DNA of 64,000 nt, from assembly GCF_024723825.1 (NCBI RefSeq), contig NZ_JANQBQ010000001.1, forward strand, positions 1,426,001 through 1,490,000, written 5' to 3'. A program made the position numbers and the translations under genes. A model generated the notes under the pieces. The model had not been told where the DNA came from, searched no databases, and worked only from the letters and a program-made list of their open reading frames with translations. Below, piece after piece: positions 56,358 through 64,000 of the stretch. Position 1 is the stretch's first letter; the number at the start of each line of letters is the position of its first letter. This DNA is from Romboutsia lituseburensis. Lineage in GTDB: Bacteria > Bacillota > Clostridia > Peptostreptococcales > Peptostreptococcaceae.

Positions 56358-57893
56358 TTTAGCATATTCAATTGCTCTAGTTTCTCTTATTATACTTACT
56401 TTTATTTGACCTGGATATTCTAATTCGTCTTCTATCTTCTTAGTCATATCACGAGCTAATAAATGTATATCTTCATCGCTTACATTTTCAGGTTTTACCA
56501 TTATTCTAACTTCTCTACCTGCTTGTATAGCAAACGATTTTTCTACTCCCTCATATGAATTAGCTATTTCTTCTAATTTCTCTAATCTTCTTATATATGC
56601 CTCTAGAGTCTCACGTCTAGCACCTGGTCTTGCTGCTGATATAGCATCTGCCGCAGTTACTAAAACAGCTTCTATTGTTTGCGGTTCATAGTCTCCATGA
56701 TGTGTACTCATAGCATGTATTATTTCTTTAGATTCTTTATATCTCTTTAATAAATCCATACCTATTTCAACATGAGTACCTTCCATTTCATGGTCTACTG
56801 ATTTACCTATGTCATGTAATAAACCAGCTCTTTTAGCTAATTTAACATCTGCTCCTATTTCTGCAGCCATTATACCTGCGATGTGAGCAACTTCTATAGA
56901 ATGTTTAAGAACATTTTGACCATAACTTGTTCTGTAGTTTAGTCTACCTAATAATCTAATTAACTCAGGATGTAATCCATGAACACCTGTTTCAAATGCA
57001 GCTTGTTCCCCAAATTCTTTTATTATATTATCTACTTCTTTTTTAGCCTTTTCAACCATTTCTTCTATTCTAGCTGGATGTATTCTTCCATCTGCTATTA
57101 ATTTTTCAAGAGCTATTCTTGCTACTTCTCTCCTTATAGGATCAAATCCTGATAAAATTACTGCTTCTGGAGTATCATCTATTATAAGATCTATTCCTGT
57201 TAATGTTTCTAAGGTTCTTATATTTCTACCTTCTCTACCTATAATTCTACCCTTCATTTCATCATTAGGTAAATTTACCACTGTAACAGTAGTTTCTGCA
57301 ACATGGTCTGCTGCACATTTTTGAATAGCGTACCCTATAATTTCTCTTGATCTTTTTTCTGATTCTTCTTTAGCTTGAGACTCTATTTCTTTTATCATTA
57401 TAGACATCTCACGTCTTACTTCTCTTTCTGCATTAGTTAAAATGATTTCCTTTGCTTTGTCTGAAGTTATTCCTGAAATATTTTCTAGCTTTTCTAATTG
57501 TCTAACCTTTATTTCTTCTACTTCATCTTCTTTTTTAGCTACATTTTTTAATTTATCACCTAAACTCATTTCTTTTGACTCTAAGTTTTGTAGCTTTCTG
57601 TCTAACACTTCTTCTTTTTGTATTATTCTTTTTTCAAATTTTTGTAAGTCATTTCGTCTTTCTTTGTTTTCTCTTTCAGCTTCTGTTCTCCATTTATGGA
57701 TTTCTTCTTTAGCTTCTAATAACTTTTCTTTTTGAACAGTTTCTGAGTCTCTATGTGCCTTATCTATTATTTCTTTGGCTAAGTTCTCAGCTTGGCCAAT
57801 TTTCGCTTCAGATATGTTCTTTCTTACAAAATATCCAGCTATAATACCTACGGCTGCACCTATTAAAGTCATTATGATCTCTATGACATCCAC
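56355..57893 (-). CDS. rny: Ribonuclease Y
   Basis: 512 residues from the GTG (B. subtilis 520). N-terminal membrane helix ([15 protein letters not shown]), long coiled coil to about 200, KH domain [22 protein letters not shown] domain with [15 protein letters not shown] and HHGD, C-terminal ETRAIEYAK. The membrane-bound RNase that starts mRNA decay. Start is doubtful: GTG at 57893 overlaps GGAGGTG; the codon 8 bases after GGAGG is ATA (57884), and the first ATG is 20 bases away. Own promoter about 190 bases upstream. Confidence 0.93.
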   Translation of the reverse strand: MDVIEIIMTLIGAAVGIIAGYFVRKNISEAKIGQAENLAKEIIDKAHRDSETVQKEKLLEAKEEIHKWRTEAERENKERRNDLQKFEKRIIQKEEVLDRKLQNLESKEMSLGDKLKNVAKKEDEVEEIKVRQLEKLENISGITSDKAKEIILTNAEREVRREMSIMIKEIESQAKEESEKRSREIIGYAIQKCAADHVAETTVTVVNLPNDEMKGRIIGREGRNIRTLETLTGIDLIIDDTPEAVILSGFDPIRREVARIALEKLIADGRIHPARIEEMVEKAKKEVDNIIKEFGEQAAFETGVHGLHPELIRLLGRLNYRTSYGQNVLKHSIEVAHIAGIMAAEIGADVKLAKRAGLLHDIGKSVDHEMEGTHVEIGMDLLKRYKESKEIIHAMSTHHGDYEPQTIEAVLVTAADAISAARPGARRETLEAYIRRLEKLEEIANSYEGVEKSFAIQAGREVRIMVKPENVSDEDIHLLARDMTKKIEDELEYPGQIKVSIIRETRAIEYAK

Positions 57894-58085
57894 CTCCTTT
57901 GTTAATAATCCCAAAATGTCATTTCTAAACCTTTTTATCATTTTTATAATTACAAGTACATATATGATATGTAATTTCATTAAATATGCATAATATATCT
58001 TGCAATATCAACAAAATACTTTTATTTTTCTATTTCTAAAAATACTTTGCTATAAAATCAAATTTAGATATTTTATCTTTACTTA

Positions 58086-58114
58086 ATTTTATAATTTTTT
58101 CTAACTCATGTCAA
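58086..58114 (-). promoter_or_regulatory. rny promoter
   Basis: Minus strand TTGACA, 17 bases, TAAAAT. Gives a long leader of about 190 bases to the rny start. Confidence 0.7.
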
Positions 58115-58141
58115 GTTAATAGGAGGTGTGTATTACTTTTA

Positions 58142-59188
58142 TTATTCTAAATTTTCTAATGTATCTTCTTCTTCTGTCGCATTATCTTTATTTTCGTCTA
58201 ATTTGTAATATGTTCTTACTCTTTCATCAATTTCAGTTATTAAATCTGGATTATCTGTTAAGAACTTTTTAACATTTTCTCTACCTTGTCCAAGTTTAGT
58301 ATCATTATAGCTATACCATGCTCCAGATTTTTTGACTATGTCTGCATCTGCTGCTATATCTAATAAATCCCCAACTTTAGATATACCTTCTCCATACATT
58401 ATGTCAAACTCTGCTTGTTTAAATGGTGGGGCTACCTTATTTTTTACTACCTTTACTCTAGTTCTATTACCAATAACTTTATCACCTTGCTTAATAGAAT
58501 CAATTCTTCTAACATCAAGTCTAACTGATGAATAGAACTTAAGTGCACGACCACCAGTAGTTGTTTCTGGATTACCGAACATAATACCTACTTTTTCTCT
58601 TAATTGGTTTATAAATATCGCAACACAATTTGATTTTTTTATAGAACCAGTTAGTTTTCTTAAGGCTTGTGACATAAGTCTTGCTTGTAAACCAACATGA
58701 GAATCTCCCATATCTCCTTCTATTTCAGCTCTTGGAACAAGTGCTGCAACTGAGTCAACTACTATTATATCTATTGCTCCACTTCTTATAAGTGCTTCTG
58801 CTATTTCAAGAGCTTGTTCCCCTGTATCTGGTTGAGATATTATTAAGTTATCTATATCTACGCCTAGAGCCTTTGCATATACTGGATCAAGCGCATGTTC
58901 TGCATCTATGAATGCAGCTATTCCACCTTGTTTTTGAGATTCTGCAACAGTGTGTAAAGCAACCGTTGTTTTACCTGAAGATTCAGGTCCATAAACTTCT
59001 ATTATTCTTCCTTTAGGCAACCCACCTATACCAACTGCTATATCTAAACCTATTGAACCTGTTGGTATAACATCTATTGCCATAGATGTAGCTTCTCCTA
59101 ATTTCATTACTGAACCTTTACCAAATTCTTTTTCTATATTACCTAGAGCCTGATTAAGTGCTTTTAATTTATCTTGGTCTATACTCAT
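58142..59188 (-). CDS. recA: RecA recombinase
   Basis: 348 residues. Walker [19 protein letters not shown] region ([17 protein letters not shown]), [38 protein letters not shown] loop L2. It forms filaments on single-stranded DNA for repair and triggers LexA cleavage. ATG at 59188 ([11 protein letters not shown]), with AAGGGATGG upstream. Own promoter plus a LexA-type box; no terminator is visible before rny. Confidence 0.97.
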   Translation of the reverse strand: MSIDQDKLKALNQALGNIEKEFGKGSVMKLGEATSMAIDVIPTGSIGLDIAVGIGGLPKGRIIEVYGPESSGKTTVALHTVAESQKQGGIAAFIDAEHALDPVYAKALGVDIDNLIISQPDTGEQALEIAEALIRSGAIDIIVVDSVAALVPRAEIEGDMGDSHVGLQARLMSQALRKLTGSIKKSNCVAIFINQLREKVGIMFGNPETTTGGRALKFYSSVRLDVRRIDSIKQGDKVIGNRTRVKVVKNKVAPPFKQAEFDIMYGEGISKVGDLLDIAADADIVKKSGAWYSYNDTKLGQGRENVKKFLTDNPDLITEIDERVRTYYKLDENKDNATEEEDTLENLE

Positions 59189-59219
59189 ATTTATCCATCC
59201 CTTCATCTATATAAAATTC

Positions 59220-59231
59220 AAACATTTGTTC
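59220..59231 (-). promoter_or_regulatory. LexA (SOS) box of recA
   Basis: Minus strand GAACAAATGTTT, matching the Gram-positive GAACNNNNGTTY box. It lies about 17 bases after the -10, within the transcribed start. Confidence 0.7.
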
Positions 59232-59248
59232 TCTAACTTTCTATATTG

Positions 59249-59277
59249 ATTATATATCAAATTTAAACCTACGTCAA
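59249..59277 (-). promoter_or_regulatory. recA promoter
   Basis: Minus strand TTGACG, 17 bases, TATAAT. Confidence 0.8.
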
Positions 59278-59442
59278 TTCTTAAAAATTTTATAATAATA
59301 AAATTACCACACCCATTTTATTTATAAACCTTTATAGATACTTTTATACATTTTATTAATATATTTACCCTTATTATTTTAACTTAATACTATTTAAATG
59401 ATTTTATTAATATTTAATTTCATATAGTATCTCATAATAAAT

Positions 59443-59480
59443 AAAAACAGCGATAACACTAACGTGCATCGCTGTTTTTT
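59443..59480 (-). terminator. Terminator of the pgsA transcript
   Basis: AAAAACAGCGAT / ATCGCTGTTTTT, ends the ftsK-mnmH-rimO-pgsA run before recA. Confidence 0.8.
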
Positions 59481-59488
59481 ACTTTTTG

Positions 59489-60031
59489 CTATTTACTATT
59501 CATAAATAATTCTTTATTTTTATATAAATATTCCCATCCTGAGTATAAAGTTAAAAGAGTCGCTATTAATATTGATATATCACCTATAGTTGCTAACAAT
59601 TGATTATTAAAGTTAGCTCCTAATAATAGTACTATTATAGCAATCATTTGAGTTATTGTTTTTAACTTTCCACCACCACTTGCTGCAATTACTTTTCCAT
59701 CAGCTGCAGCAATTGCTCTTAGAATACTTACAGTTAATTCTCTTGCTACTATTATTATTACCATCCAACTAGCTACAAGCCCCATTTCTATCATACATGT
59801 TAATGCAGATATAACTAGTAACTTATCTGCTAAAGGATCCATAAACTTTCCAAAATCAGTTACTAAATTATATTTTCTAGCTATATGACCATCCATAGCA
59901 TCAGTTATTGATGCCACAATAAATATTATGCATGCTATTAAAAACTTGTTTGGTATATTAAGTAGCATAGTTATTATGAATACTGGTATTAAAAATATCC
60001 TAAATAAAGTTAATTTATTAGGCAAGTTCAT
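59489..60031 (-). CDS. pgsA: CDP-diacylglycerol--glycerol-3-phosphate 3-phosphatidyltransferase
   Basis: 180 residues, about five helices. CDP-alcohol phosphotransferase signature DAMDGHIARKYNLVTDFGKF then MDPLAD carries all metal-binding Asp residues. It makes phosphatidylglycerophosphate for membrane lipids. The ATG at 60031 overlaps the end of rimO, with GGGAG 9 bases upstream, so the two are coupled. Confidence 0.95.
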   Translation of the reverse strand: MNLPNKLTLFRIFLIPVFIITMLLNIPNKFLIACIIFIVASITDAMDGHIARKYNLVTDFGKFMDPLADKLLVISALTCMIEMGLVASWMVIIIVARELTVSILRAIAAADGKVIAASGGGKLKTITQMIAIIVLLLGANFNNQLLATIGDISILIATLLTLYSGWEYLYKNKELFMNSK

Positions 60032-61352
60032 CAATTACATCTCCCATCAAATCATACTCTAATGCATTGTTGATTTTTACCTTTACAAAGTCACCTGCAT
60101 TAAATTGCTTTTCAGACTTTGCATAAACTATACTGTCAATTTCCTCTGCATCCCCTTGTGTTCTTCCTATATATACTTTATCCTCTACTTGTTCTTCTAT
60201 TAAAACCTCATATATATTTCCAACCTTAGCTGAATTTAGTTCTTGAGATATTTCTTGCTGAACTAGCATTAAAGCATCTCTTCTTTCAACCTTAATATCT
60301 TCGTCTAAATGATTCGGTAGTTTATCAGCAGCTGTATCTTCTTCCCTTGAGTATGCAAATGCTCCTAATCTGTCAAACTTTACTTTTTTGGCAAAGTCTA
60401 TAACTTCTTTAAAGTCCTCTTCCGTTTCTCCAGGGAATCCAACTATTATAGTAGTTCTAATTGTTGCATTTGGTATATGTGTTCTTATCATTTCAATTTT
60501 AGATAATATATCCTCTTTAGTTGTTCTTCTGTTCATTAATTTTAATATTTTATTACTTGCATGTTGTATAGGCATATCAAAGTAATTACAAATGTTATCA
60601 TATTTTTTTATAACCTTAACTAATTCCTCTGTTATTGACTCTGGATATGAATACATTATTCTTATCCATTTAAATCCGTCTATTTTTGCAAGCTCTTCTA
60701 AAAGTTCTGGTAACATCTCTTTCCCATATATATCACAACCGTACTTAGTTGTATCTTGAGCTATAACTACAACTTCTTTAACACCTCTAGATGCTAATTC
60801 TTTAGCTTCTTTAACTATATCTTCCATCTTTCTACTTCTGTATTTTCCTCTTAATTTAGGTATTATACAGTAGGTACAGTGATTGTCACATCCTTCTCCT
60901 ATTTTTAAATAGGCCATATGGCTTGGAGTAGATATATATCTTGGAAGTTCTTCATTAAAAGCAAATTCTATATCATTTAAACTTACTATTTGCTTTTCTT
61001 CTTTTAGACCATTTATTATATCATCTATATTTTGATAACTTCCTGTTCCTACTATAGCATCTATTTCTGGTATTTCATTTTTTAATTCTTCAGCATATCT
61101 TTGAGCTAGACAACCTGTTACTATAAGAATTTTAAGATTTCCAGTTGTTTTATATTGTGCTAAATCAAGTATAGTATCTATTGATTCTTGTTTTGCTGAT
61201 TCAATGAATCCACATGTATTTACTATTATTATATCAGCATCTGAAAAATCTCCAACTAACTTATAACCTTTTCTATTTAATATACCCATCATTATTTCTG
61301 CATCTACTAAGTTTTTTGAACACCCTAGTGATTCTAGTGCTATCTTTAACAT
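60018..61352 (-). CDS. rimO: Ribosomal protein S12 methylthiotransferase RimO
   Basis: 444 residues. N-terminal UPF0004 domain with Cys in ESLGCSKN, NTCGFIESAK and VTGCLAQRY (second Fe-S cluster), radical SAM CxxxCxxC in EGCDNHCTYCIIPKLRG, C-terminal TRAM domain. Adds a methylthio group to an Asp of protein S12. AAGGAG precedes the ATG, which overlaps the mnmH stop by 7 bases. Confidence 0.96.
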   Translation of the reverse strand: MLKIALESLGCSKNLVDAEIMMGILNRKGYKLVGDFSDADIIIVNTCGFIESAKQESIDTILDLAQYKTTGNLKILIVTGCLAQRYAEELKNEIPEIDAIVGTGSYQNIDDIINGLKEEKQIVSLNDIEFAFNEELPRYISTPSHMAYLKIGEGCDNHCTYCIIPKLRGKYRSRKMEDIVKEAKELASRGVKEVVVIAQDTTKYGCDIYGKEMLPELLEELAKIDGFKWIRIMYSYPESITEELVKVIKKYDNICNYFDMPIQHASNKILKLMNRRTTKEDILSKIEMIRTHIPNATIRTTIIVGFPGETEEDFKEVIDFAKKVKFDRLGAFAYSREEDTAADKLPNHLDEDIKVERRDALMLVQQEISQELNSAKVGNIYEVLIEEQVEDKVYIGRTQGDAEEIDSIVYAKSEKQFNAGDFVKVKINNALEYDLMGDVIDELA

Positions 61353-62404
61353 TTTATTGCTCCTTCCGCTGCTGCCTTATGGAAATTGATTACTTCATCT
61401 AAAGCTTTATCCATATTGTCAAAATTTATAACTTTATTGTAAGTATATTTTTCTACCGAATGCATATATAAAGGATCATAGTACTCTACTAAATACTTTT
61501 CGACTAACTCCTCATATTTTCCTTCATCTAATAAATTTATATACTCATCAACTGTTTTATTTCCTAGTCTCTTCCTAAACTTGCTTATACAATCTTTTAA
61601 AACTTGTATGTTTTCTTCATCTTTTCCGTATATATAATCTCTACAAAGTCTTTTTACTCTATTTTCCAAACTACATTCTAATAGTAAATGATATCCATCT
61701 CTTATTATTCCTTCATAAATTTCATTTGGTACACAAACATGTCCAACTCTTTTACTTTCACTTTCTATAAATATATAATCAGTCTTAGAGAAATACAGAT
61801 TTTCAAATATTTGACTTTCAAAACTCTTCTGAGATGGTGGTTTTTGATCAAATGTTATAAATCCAAAAGTAGACCCACTATTTTTAGCAATTCCTTCTAA
61901 ATCTATTATATCTATTTTACCTTGCTCTAACATCTTCAATAAGTCTGTTTTTCCAGCTCCTGTTAATCCATGAACCACTATAAACTGTTTAGAATCCATT
62001 ATATTCTTTAAGTAGTCTAACACAAAATTTCTATAAGCCTTATATCCGCCTTCAAGCTTATATACATTAACACCTAATGAGTCTAGTAAATTAACTACCG
62101 AACCACTTCTCATTCCACCTCTAGCACAATATACAACTATATTATCATATTCCTTTGCTAGTCGATTAGTTTCACGATATATGTCTTTTAACTTATATGA
62201 CACATAATCAAATCCAATTTCTATAGCTTCATGCTTTCCTTGCATTTTATATATTGTTCCAACTTCATTATGCTCATTGTCTTTAAATAGAGGCATACTA
62301 AAAGAATTTAGTATATTGTCCTCTTCGTATTCTGATTCTGTTCTTACATCTATAAATATTACATTTTCAAGCTTAAGTGCCTCTTCAACTTTAATTGTCT
62401 TCAA
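61346..62404 (-). CDS. mnmH: tRNA 2-selenouridine synthase MnmH
   Basis: 352 residues: rhodanese domain (FIDVRTESEYEEDNI, catalytic Cys in VVYCARGGMRSG) followed by a P-loop domain (VVHGLTGAGKTDLLKMLEQG). It swaps sulfur for selenium at the wobble uridine of certain tRNAs using selenophosphate, so the cell should have selD. TTG start at 62404 with AAGGTG 8 bases before it; only 3 bases after the ftsK stop, so an operon. Confidence 0.92.
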   Translation of the reverse strand: MKTIKVEEALKLENVIFIDVRTESEYEEDNILNSFSMPLFKDNEHNEVGTIYKMQGKHEAIEIGFDYVSYKLKDIYRETNRLAKEYDNIVVYCARGGMRSGSVVNLLDSLGVNVYKLEGGYKAYRNFVLDYLKNIMDSKQFIVVHGLTGAGKTDLLKMLEQGKIDIIDLEGIAKNSGSTFGFITFDQKPPSQKSFESQIFENLYFSKTDYIFIESESKRVGHVCVPNEIYEGIIRDGYHLLLECSLENRVKRLCRDYIYGKDEENIQVLKDCISKFRKRLGNKTVDEYINLLDEGKYEELVEKYLVEYYDPLYMHSVEKYTYNKVINFDNMDKALDEVINFHKAAAEGAIKC

Positions 62405-62407
62405 TTT

Positions 62408-64000
62408 TTATTCACCTTCTAAATTTTGTAAGTCTTGTTTGCTAATTAAAACTTTTCTCGGTTTACTTCCTTCACTTTGACCAACTATTCCTCGTTCTTC
62501 CATAGAATCTATTAATCTTGCCGCCCTATTAAATCCTATTTTGAATTTTCTTTGCAGCATTGACGCTGACCCTTGTCCACTTTCAACTACAAATTCTATA
62601 GCTTCACTTAGTAATTCATCTTCATCACTAGATTTAGCTATTGTAGCCTTAGAAATAGTTTCCATTATTTCTTCTTCATATTTTATTTCTTCTTTGACTT
62701 GACTCTTTACAAAGTCTATGACTCTTTCTGATTCACCCTCTGAGATAAATGCACCTTGAAGTCTTACTGGTTTTGCTGCCCCTAATGGGTAGAATAACAT
62801 ATCGCCCTTACCAAGTAACTTTTCAGCTCCACCCATATCAAGTATAGTCCTAGAATCTGTTTGAGATGAAACTGCAAATGCTATTCTTGATGGTATATTC
62901 GCTTTTATAACACCTGTTATAACATCAACAGACGGTCTTTGAGTTGCTACAATTAAATGCATTCCAGCAGCTCTTGCCATTTGTGCCAGCCTACAAATGT
63001 AATCTTCAACATCATTTGCACTTGCCATCATTAAATCTGCAAGCTCATCTATTATTATTACTATCTTAGGTAACTTTTCTTCTGATTTTTCATTATAACT
63101 TGTTATGTCTTTTACTTGTGTATCTGCAAATAATTTATATCTTCTATTCATTTCTACAACTGCCCAGTTAAGCGCACTTGCTGCTTTTTTAGGATCAGTA
63201 ACTACAGGTATTAATAAATGAGGTATTCCATTATAATTAGCAAGTTCAACTACTTTAGGATCTATTAATAATAATTTTACTTCATCCGGTTTAGCTTTAT
63301 ATAGTATAGAACTTATTAATGTATTTACGCAAACACTTTTTCCTGAACCTGTTGATCCTGCGATAAGCATATGAGGCATTTTTGAAATATCCCCAATTAC
63401 AACTTTACCACTTATGTCTTTACCCAGCGCCATTGCAAGTGGAGAATCAAACTTTTTAAACTCTTCACTTTCTAATACTTCTCTCACAGATACCATTTGA
63501 GCGTGTTCATTTGGAACTTCTATTCCTATTGCGCTTTTTCCAGGTATTGGAGCTTCCATTCTTATACTTTTTGCGGCTAAACTTAACGCTATATCATCAG
63601 TTAAGTTAACTATTTTACTAACTTTAACACCAGGGCTTGGTTGTATTTCATATCTAGTTATAGTAGGCCCTACTGTAACTTGATTAACTTTAGCCTCTAC
63701 TCCAAAGTCTGATAATGTCTTTTCTAGTAAAGATGCATTTTTTAATACTTTTTTCTTACCATTTTCATCAGTTTTTTTCTCTACTTTATTCAATAGATCA
63801 GCTGTTGGCATTTTATAATTTTCATAGTTAGCTTCTGGTTTTATGTCTATCATTTGAGTTTTATCTGGGTCATATGTTTTAGATGTTTTTATTGGTTGCT
63901 CTTTTACATCTTCACAAGGTGCATTGTTGAAACCTTGAAGTTCTTTTATAACTTCAAGTTCTGGCATACTTTGAGTTCCTTCTAGTATTTCCAGATATTC
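62408..64000 (-). CDS. ftsK: FtsK/SpoIIIE-type DNA translocase, 5' end missing
   Basis: The frame continues past the right edge ([11 protein letters not shown] precedes the first Met), so at least 530 residues with the N-terminal membrane domain lost. Motor motifs: [20 protein letters not shown] (Walker A), [14 protein letters not shown] (Walker B), [20 protein letters not shown]. The last 65 residues are the winged-helix gamma domain ([19 protein letters not shown]). Pumps chromosomal DNA at division or into the forespore. FtsK and SpoIIIE cannot be told apart here. Confidence 0.92.
   Translation of the reverse strand, partial: EYLEILEGTQSMPELEVIKELQGFNNAPCEDVKEQPIKTSKTYDPDKTQMIDIKPEANYENYKMPTADLLNKVEKKTDENGKKKVLKNASLLEKTLSDFGVEAKVNQVTVGPTITRYEIQPSPGVKVSKIVNLTDDIALSLAAKSIRMEAPIPGKSAIGIEVPNEHAQMVSVREVLESEEFKKFDSPLAMALGKDISGKVVIGDISKMPHMLIAGSTGSGKSVCVNTLISSILYKAKPDEVKLLLIDPKVVELANYNGIPHLLIPVVTDPKKAASALNWAVVEMNRRYKLFADTQVKDITSYNEKSEEKLPKIVIIIDELADLMMASANDVEDYICRLAQMARAAGMHLIVATQRPSVDVITGVIKANIPSRIAFAVSSQTDSRTILDMGGAEKLLGKGDMLFYPLGAAKPVRLQGAFISEGESERVIDFVKSQVKEEIKYEEEIMETISKATIAKSSDEDELLSEAIEFVVESGQGSASMLQRKFKIGFNRAARLIDSMEERGIVGQSEGSKPRKVLISKQDLQNLEGE

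Noticed and set aside
58118-58145. Strong AGGAGGTG on the plus strand followed by GTG
   Set aside because: The frame is short and lies across the recA 3' end; it is probably chance, on the non-coding side of the rny promoter.

Overview
The window is low-GC DNA with strong AGGAGG ribosome-binding sites, many TTG and GTG starts, and U-tailed hairpin terminators. Gene content (MnmH, T-box leader, mgl sugar transporter, a Cys-rich probable spore-coat protein, RNase Y next to RecA, YlbF family) fits a spore-forming member of the Clostridia. I infer the Peptostreptococcaceae (Clostridioides, Paraclostridium or Romboutsia type). It looks like ordinary chromosome: no rRNA or tRNA genes, no CRISPR array, no prophage and no intact insertion sequence was seen.

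Layout. 1-2.4 kb: start of a P-type ATPase, DJ-1/PfpI protein, zinc phospholipase-like protein, HAD phosphatase. 2.4-9.1 kb: cinA, then a D-Ala-D-Ala block (ddl, a MocR regulator, an M15 peptidase whose end is cut by a TGA), then an ABC-F ATPase. 9.1-13.4 kb: ECF S-component, Sel1-repeat protein, T-box leader controlling a YjiH-family transporter, isochorismatase-like hydrolase. 13.4-18.3 kb: DUF3867-like protein, LD-carboxypeptidase with alanine racemase, RidA, glycerol kinase. 18.4-23.3 kb: ruins of an EAL-domain c-di-GMP gene, small unknowns, a cytoplasmic parvulin, a CBS-pair protein and a cold-shock protein. 23.5-28.6 kb: amidase, pyridoxal kinase, YlbF protein, the 44-cysteine coat-like protein and a lipoprotein. 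28.7-30.8 kb: PadR-DUF1700-DUF4097 operon with paired operators. 31-36.4 kb: M42 aminopeptidase with a divergent YjiH paralogue, glycolipid glycosyltransferase, M23 peptidase. 36.5-40.3 kb: mglBAC with a cre-like and a CodY-like site at its promoter. 41-51.7 kb: glutamine synthetase, exonucleases, GalT-like protein, aminotransferase, MarR, YjeM permease, purB. 51.8-56 kb: a tyrosine recombinase lacking a catalytic Arg, uppP and an unusual SF1 helicase. 56.3-64 kb: rny, recA, pgsA, rimO, mnmH, ftsK, all on the minus strand.

How the genes connect. Cell-wall D-alanine metabolism recurs: alr makes D-Ala, ddl joins it, M15 and LD-carboxypeptidases trim it, uppP recycles the lipid carrier, and M23 and amidase proteins act on the wall. 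Sugar uptake (mgl) probably answers to CcpA and CodY. recA carries a promoter and a LexA box.

The most notable items are the TGA replacing an expected Trp codon in the M15 peptidase, a compact three-stem element before the HAD gene, the cysteine-rich protein with a sigma-K-like promoter, the PadR operator pair, the ddl-MocR pairing, and the Arg-less recombinase. I found no convincing complete new defence or mobile system.
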